A DNA stretch of 20,438 nt. It comes from Silene noctiflora (lineage: Eukaryota; Streptophyta; Magnoliopsida; Caryophyllales; Caryophyllaceae). Under the pieces are notes generated by a model. That model had not been told where the DNA came from, ran no database searches, and saw nothing but the letters and a program-made list of their open reading frames with translations. The first letter of the stretch is position 1. Every line of letters starts with the position of its first letter. Location of the stretch: positions 1-20,438 of the forward strand of contig VHZZ01002319.1 in assembly GCA_009801015.1 (NCBI GenBank). The letters run 5' to 3'. Positions 18,223 through 20,438 of this stretch are shown piece by piece. Made by a program: the position numbers and the translations under genes.

Positions 18223-18770
18223 TACATAATTCGGTATTGGATATCTCGTATTTGCCTTGGAGGACGTTGATGAAGTAGGGTGAGCACTTGTGTTGGGGTT
18301 TATGACTTGCATCTATTTGCATATGTAATCCTTTCTCCAATAGGGTTCGAACCGTTGTCGACATCCACGCCCTTGATTTTCGGCCTCGATATATAACTGC
18401 TCATGTTTTGCTTCCACATGCACCTGTTCATTAAATCGTTCGGTAATGACCTGTTCATTGTCAATAGTTTCAATTTCCTCAATAGTATGGTCCTGGTGCT
18501 CTCTGGCTTCGTCAATGGGAATCCCTCCATCCTCAACAATTTCGTCAATGATACATGATGAGTCTCTTGGGTAAGGTCGGATGGTTTCAACGTTTGGTGT
18601 ATTATCAATGTAAGGATAAATATGTTCATAAAAAACAACATCACGGGACACAAAAGTCGTATTTTCCTTTACATCATAGACCTTACATCCCTTCTTCCCA
18701 TTCGGATACCCTATAAAAACACATTGTTTTCCTCGCTCACCACTCACAAAATTTGTCTTTCGGGTTTGCT
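18223..18770 (-). pseudogene. Copia integrase C-terminal region and IN-RT linker, broken
   Basis: GKQCVFIGYPNGKKGCKVYD followed by FVSRDVVFYEHIYP is the conserved integrase C-terminal segment of copia elements. An acidic linker rich in Glu and Ile follows (about 18340-18590), then [16 protein letters not shown]. This leads to RT across a TAG at about 18313 and a frameshift near 18220. On its upstream side a frameshift near 18750 separates it from the core ending PKDKFCE. A competing antisense-parallel frame (18300-18653) is a shadow. Confidence 0.82.
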
Positions 18771-19281
18771 TTATTGTGGACATAACACAGACAACCAAAG
18801 AATTTGAGATTATTAAGTAATGGCTTCTCATTATATAACAACTCGTAGGGTATTCGACCGTTAAGGATTAGAGTGGGAGTTCTATTAATCAAGTACGCAA
18901 CGGTTAAAACACAGTCCCCCCTAAATCTCAAAAGGTAAATTAGCTTGAAATCAAAGTACTCCTGCCTTTTCGAGTATATGTCTATGCTTCTGCTCGACTC
19001 TTCCATTTTGTTGTGGGGTGTCTACATTGCTAGATTCGTACAACATACCATTCGCGACATAATAATCTTTCAAGGAATCTGAAAGAATTCCGTCCCGTTG
19101 TCACTCTGCACTAGTTTTACTGTTTTACCAAATTGGGTTTTGGTCATGTTAAAAAAAAAAATCATCAGTACACCAACTTCCCCTCGGTCTTTCATTAATA
19201 CATCCAAACTGCCCTACTACAATCATCGACAATGGTCAGAAAATAGTGAGCCCCATATAGACAATGGGCTCGATACGATCC

Positions 19282-19349
<68 letters not shown>

Positions 19350-19500
19350 GGATAAGATGAAACAAAACGTTATTTCTTTTATTATTGGGATAAAAAATTG
19401 ATCGTGTTTGTTTGGCACGGCAACACGAATCACAAACATGGTTAATATTCCAAACTAAATTAATTCCAACTAATCAGAAAAACGAGATAAAATACTACTT
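18737..19500 (-). pseudogene. Copia integrase core, disrupted by a microsatellite and frameshifts
   Basis: The zinc-binding C-x-x-C (CDSC) lies near 19420. The first catalytic Asp is expected in the short stretch before WG that follows FHLIH; there the sequence turns into (AT)n (19284-19346), and coding similarity resumes at about 19280. The second Asp is present in SDNGTEF (codon 19100-19102) and the Glu in GRVEQKHR (codon 18993-18995). The C-terminal part is recognisable as AYLINRTPTLILNGRIPYEL. Several frameshifts (near 19240, 19145, 19075 and 18985) and stops break it. Segments can be followed only by changing frame. Confidence 0.85.
19284..19346. repeat. (AT)n microsatellite, 63 bp
   Basis: An uninterrupted AT dinucleotide run of about 31 units. 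It sits inside the copia integrase core at the place of the first catalytic Asp segment. Length is likely polymorphic and may be affected by sequencing slippage. Confidence 0.97.
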
Positions 19501-20174
19501 GAGGGATGACCAAGTCTCTTATGCCATAATTCGAAATCCTCCATCACCTTTGCCTTTGCTGCTACATGTCGGCAATCTGACGCGAAGACATAAACCCCTT
19601 GCTTTTGGCCACCCCGTCCAATCGTCGTTCTCGTACATTGGTCCTGTATAACACAATAATCCGAATAAAATATCACAACATAATTATTATCCTTAATGAG
19701 TTGTTGGATGGAAATTAATTCACAAGATAAAGAAGGCACATATAAAACATCGTTTAAAACAAATTTATCCTTTAGCATTACGCGTCCATGCTCTCGTGCC
19801 TAAACTTGTCGGCCGTTAGACAACCCTGCCAAGTAGTCTTCTTCGGTCCAAATATTTTCCAAGATGTCTCTCCTTCCTGTCAAATGGTGTGAAGCACCAC
19901 TGTCGAGGAGCCAATTAATTATATACTTAGCATTTGTACCTTGTTTTATTTTCTGACTTGCCTCAGAAGTGTTCAACAAACTCCGAATTTTTTCGACTTT
20001 GTCAGAGGTGAAATTTTTGCTTCCTTGTCCCGCATAATTAGAAGCTCCGACAGCAATGGCATGGAACTTATTCCCCTGTCCACGACCCCCTGCTCTTCTG
20101 CCGCGTGCTCCTTCACCAAGACCACCTTTGCGTCCTCTGCGTCCTTTGTTGCGGCCTGGGAACCCGTGTTTCAC
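19470..20174 (-). pseudogene. Copia protease and GAG-pre-integrase region, broken
   Basis: After a Gly/Arg-rich nucleocapsid tail (20174 down to about 20070), the protease active site WLLDSGASHHLTG is intact (Asp codon 19902-19904). TAG 19800-19802 interrupts the same frame after NGRQV; the continuation reads FVLNDVLYVPSLSCELIS, typical of the end of copia protease. The GAG-pre-integrase motif ELWHKRLGHPS (about 19495-19530) provides the His pair of the integrase zinc site. TAG at 19470-19472 and a frameshift separate it from the C-x-x-C. Confidence 0.88.
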
Positions 20175-20271
20175 ATAACAGTGCTCTCATCATGATAATA
20201 TTTCTCGCAAAAGGTGCACTGCAGCGGCTTCGATTCCTCTTGCTCATTCGCACTACAGTGTCCATTAGGCC
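20175..20271 (-). pseudogene. gag: Copia gag zinc knuckle, frameshifted and truncated
   Basis: The minus strand reads KPLQCTFCEKYYHDES and then, in another frame, CYVKHGFPGRN. The CX2CX4HX4C knuckle is recognisable, but a one-base loss just before the last Cys (codon 20178-20180) shifts the frame. Only about 30 residues upstream are present; the rest of gag is separated by the ATCCGAA-rich repeat starting at about 20272. Confidence 0.8.
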
Positions 20272-20438
20272 AGAGCACGGCCGAATATCTGATCCGAACC
20301 AGTACTTCGGTTCGGATATCCGAACCGAAAATCCATTATTTCTTTATCCATGATCTGATCCGAATTGATCGGATATCCGAAATTTAATATCCGAAAAAAA
20401 CGGATCAGATATCCGATATCCAAACATTTATCCGAAAA
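20272..20438. mobile_element. End of an ATCCGAA/GGATATCC-rich transposon, running off the window
   Basis: Starting near CAGAGCACGGCC, the sequence changes abruptly to repeated ATCCGAA/TTCGGAT motifs, including GGATATCC at 20314-20321 and 20371-20378 and GATATCCGATATCC near 20408. This composition is common in plant repeats with hAT-like ends, and the CAGAG start would fit a hAT terminus. It interrupts the copia gag, so it is younger than that element. The family is not certain and the other end is not in view. Confidence 0.45.

Larger units (their letters stand above)
16401..20271 (-). mobile_element. Decayed Ty1/copia retrotransposon (Ale/Retrofit-like), 5' part missing
   Basis: On the minus strand the order is gag zinc knuckle, protease, GAG-pre-integrase, integrase core, RT, RNase H, polypurine tract, 3' LTR. 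IN before RT identifies Ty1/copia. The short 223-bp LTR and the RT/RNase H wording suggest the Ale/Retrofit group, with moderate confidence. Every domain has stops or frameshifts. The upstream gag is cut at about 20271 by an ATCCGAA-rich repeat, and the 5' LTR is not in the window. Confidence 0.88.

Noticed and set aside
16401..20271. Minus-strand polyprotein as a host gene with introns
   Set aside because: The order protease-integrase-RT-RNase H followed by a PPT and LTR is that of a Ty1/copia element, and the breaks are stops and frameshifts without splice signals.
1..20438. An antiphage-like, operon-like or otherwise new gene system
   Set aside because: Every protein-like segment belongs to known retrotransposon domains or to the unassigned 44-residue CACTA tail; no conserved novel gene cluster is visible.

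Overview
The window looks like intergenic DNA from a plant nuclear genome, probably a eudicot (the family cannot be fixed from sequence alone). I see no host gene, tRNA, rRNA or CRISPR array. It is a nest of decayed transposable elements. The evidence is AT-rich DNA, plant-type Ty3/gypsy and Ty1/copia polyproteins, long LTRs, initiator-Met and Arg tRNA primer sites, and a CACTA-type transposon end.

Layout, left to right. 1-664: the 3' end of a CACTA (En/Spm-like) DNA transposon, with arrayed AACAACGG subterminal repeats and a terminal TGTTGTAGTAGTG. 665-890: an LTR-like fragment on the minus strand. About 891-1545 and 13036-15950: two halves of an older element resembling a Tat/Ogre retrotransposon. 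They hold a 45-bp tandem repeat, a 2.4-kb LTR-like block and a tRNA-Arg-type primer site, and are split by the next element.

1546-13030: a complete but dead Ty3/gypsy chromovirus (Tekay/Del-like), plus strand. It has two ~2.0-kb LTRs, a perfect 5-bp target duplication (CGTTG), a tRNA-iMet primer site, gag-PR-RT-RNaseH-IN-chromodomain, and a polypurine tract. Its pol is itself interrupted at 6887-8697 by a solo LTR of SIRE/Maximus (Ty1/copia) type with a 4/5-matching target duplication. That LTR contains a poly-C run and the only N in the window.

15980-16106: a possible hAT transposon end. 16107-16400: unassigned. 16401-20271: a decayed Ty1/copia element (Ale/Retrofit-like) on the minus strand, read from right to left as gag zinc knuckle, PR, IN, RT, RNaseH, PPT and 3' LTR. 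An (AT)n microsatellite replaces the start of its integrase core. 20272-20438: an ATCCGAA/GGATATCC-rich repeat that interrupts the copia gag and runs off the window.

Inferred order of events: the Tat/Ogre-like element was present first, the chromovirus inserted into its 3' region, and the SIRE-type element later inserted into the chromovirus pol and recombined to a solo LTR. All coding regions carry stops, frameshifts or active-site changes, so none should make a working protein. I found no convincing new functional system. The most notable points are structural: a duplicated PPT/LTR-start signature, the microsatellite inside an integrase active site, LTR-leader splice-like signals, and the Tat-like LTR flanked on both sides by internal-type sequence.
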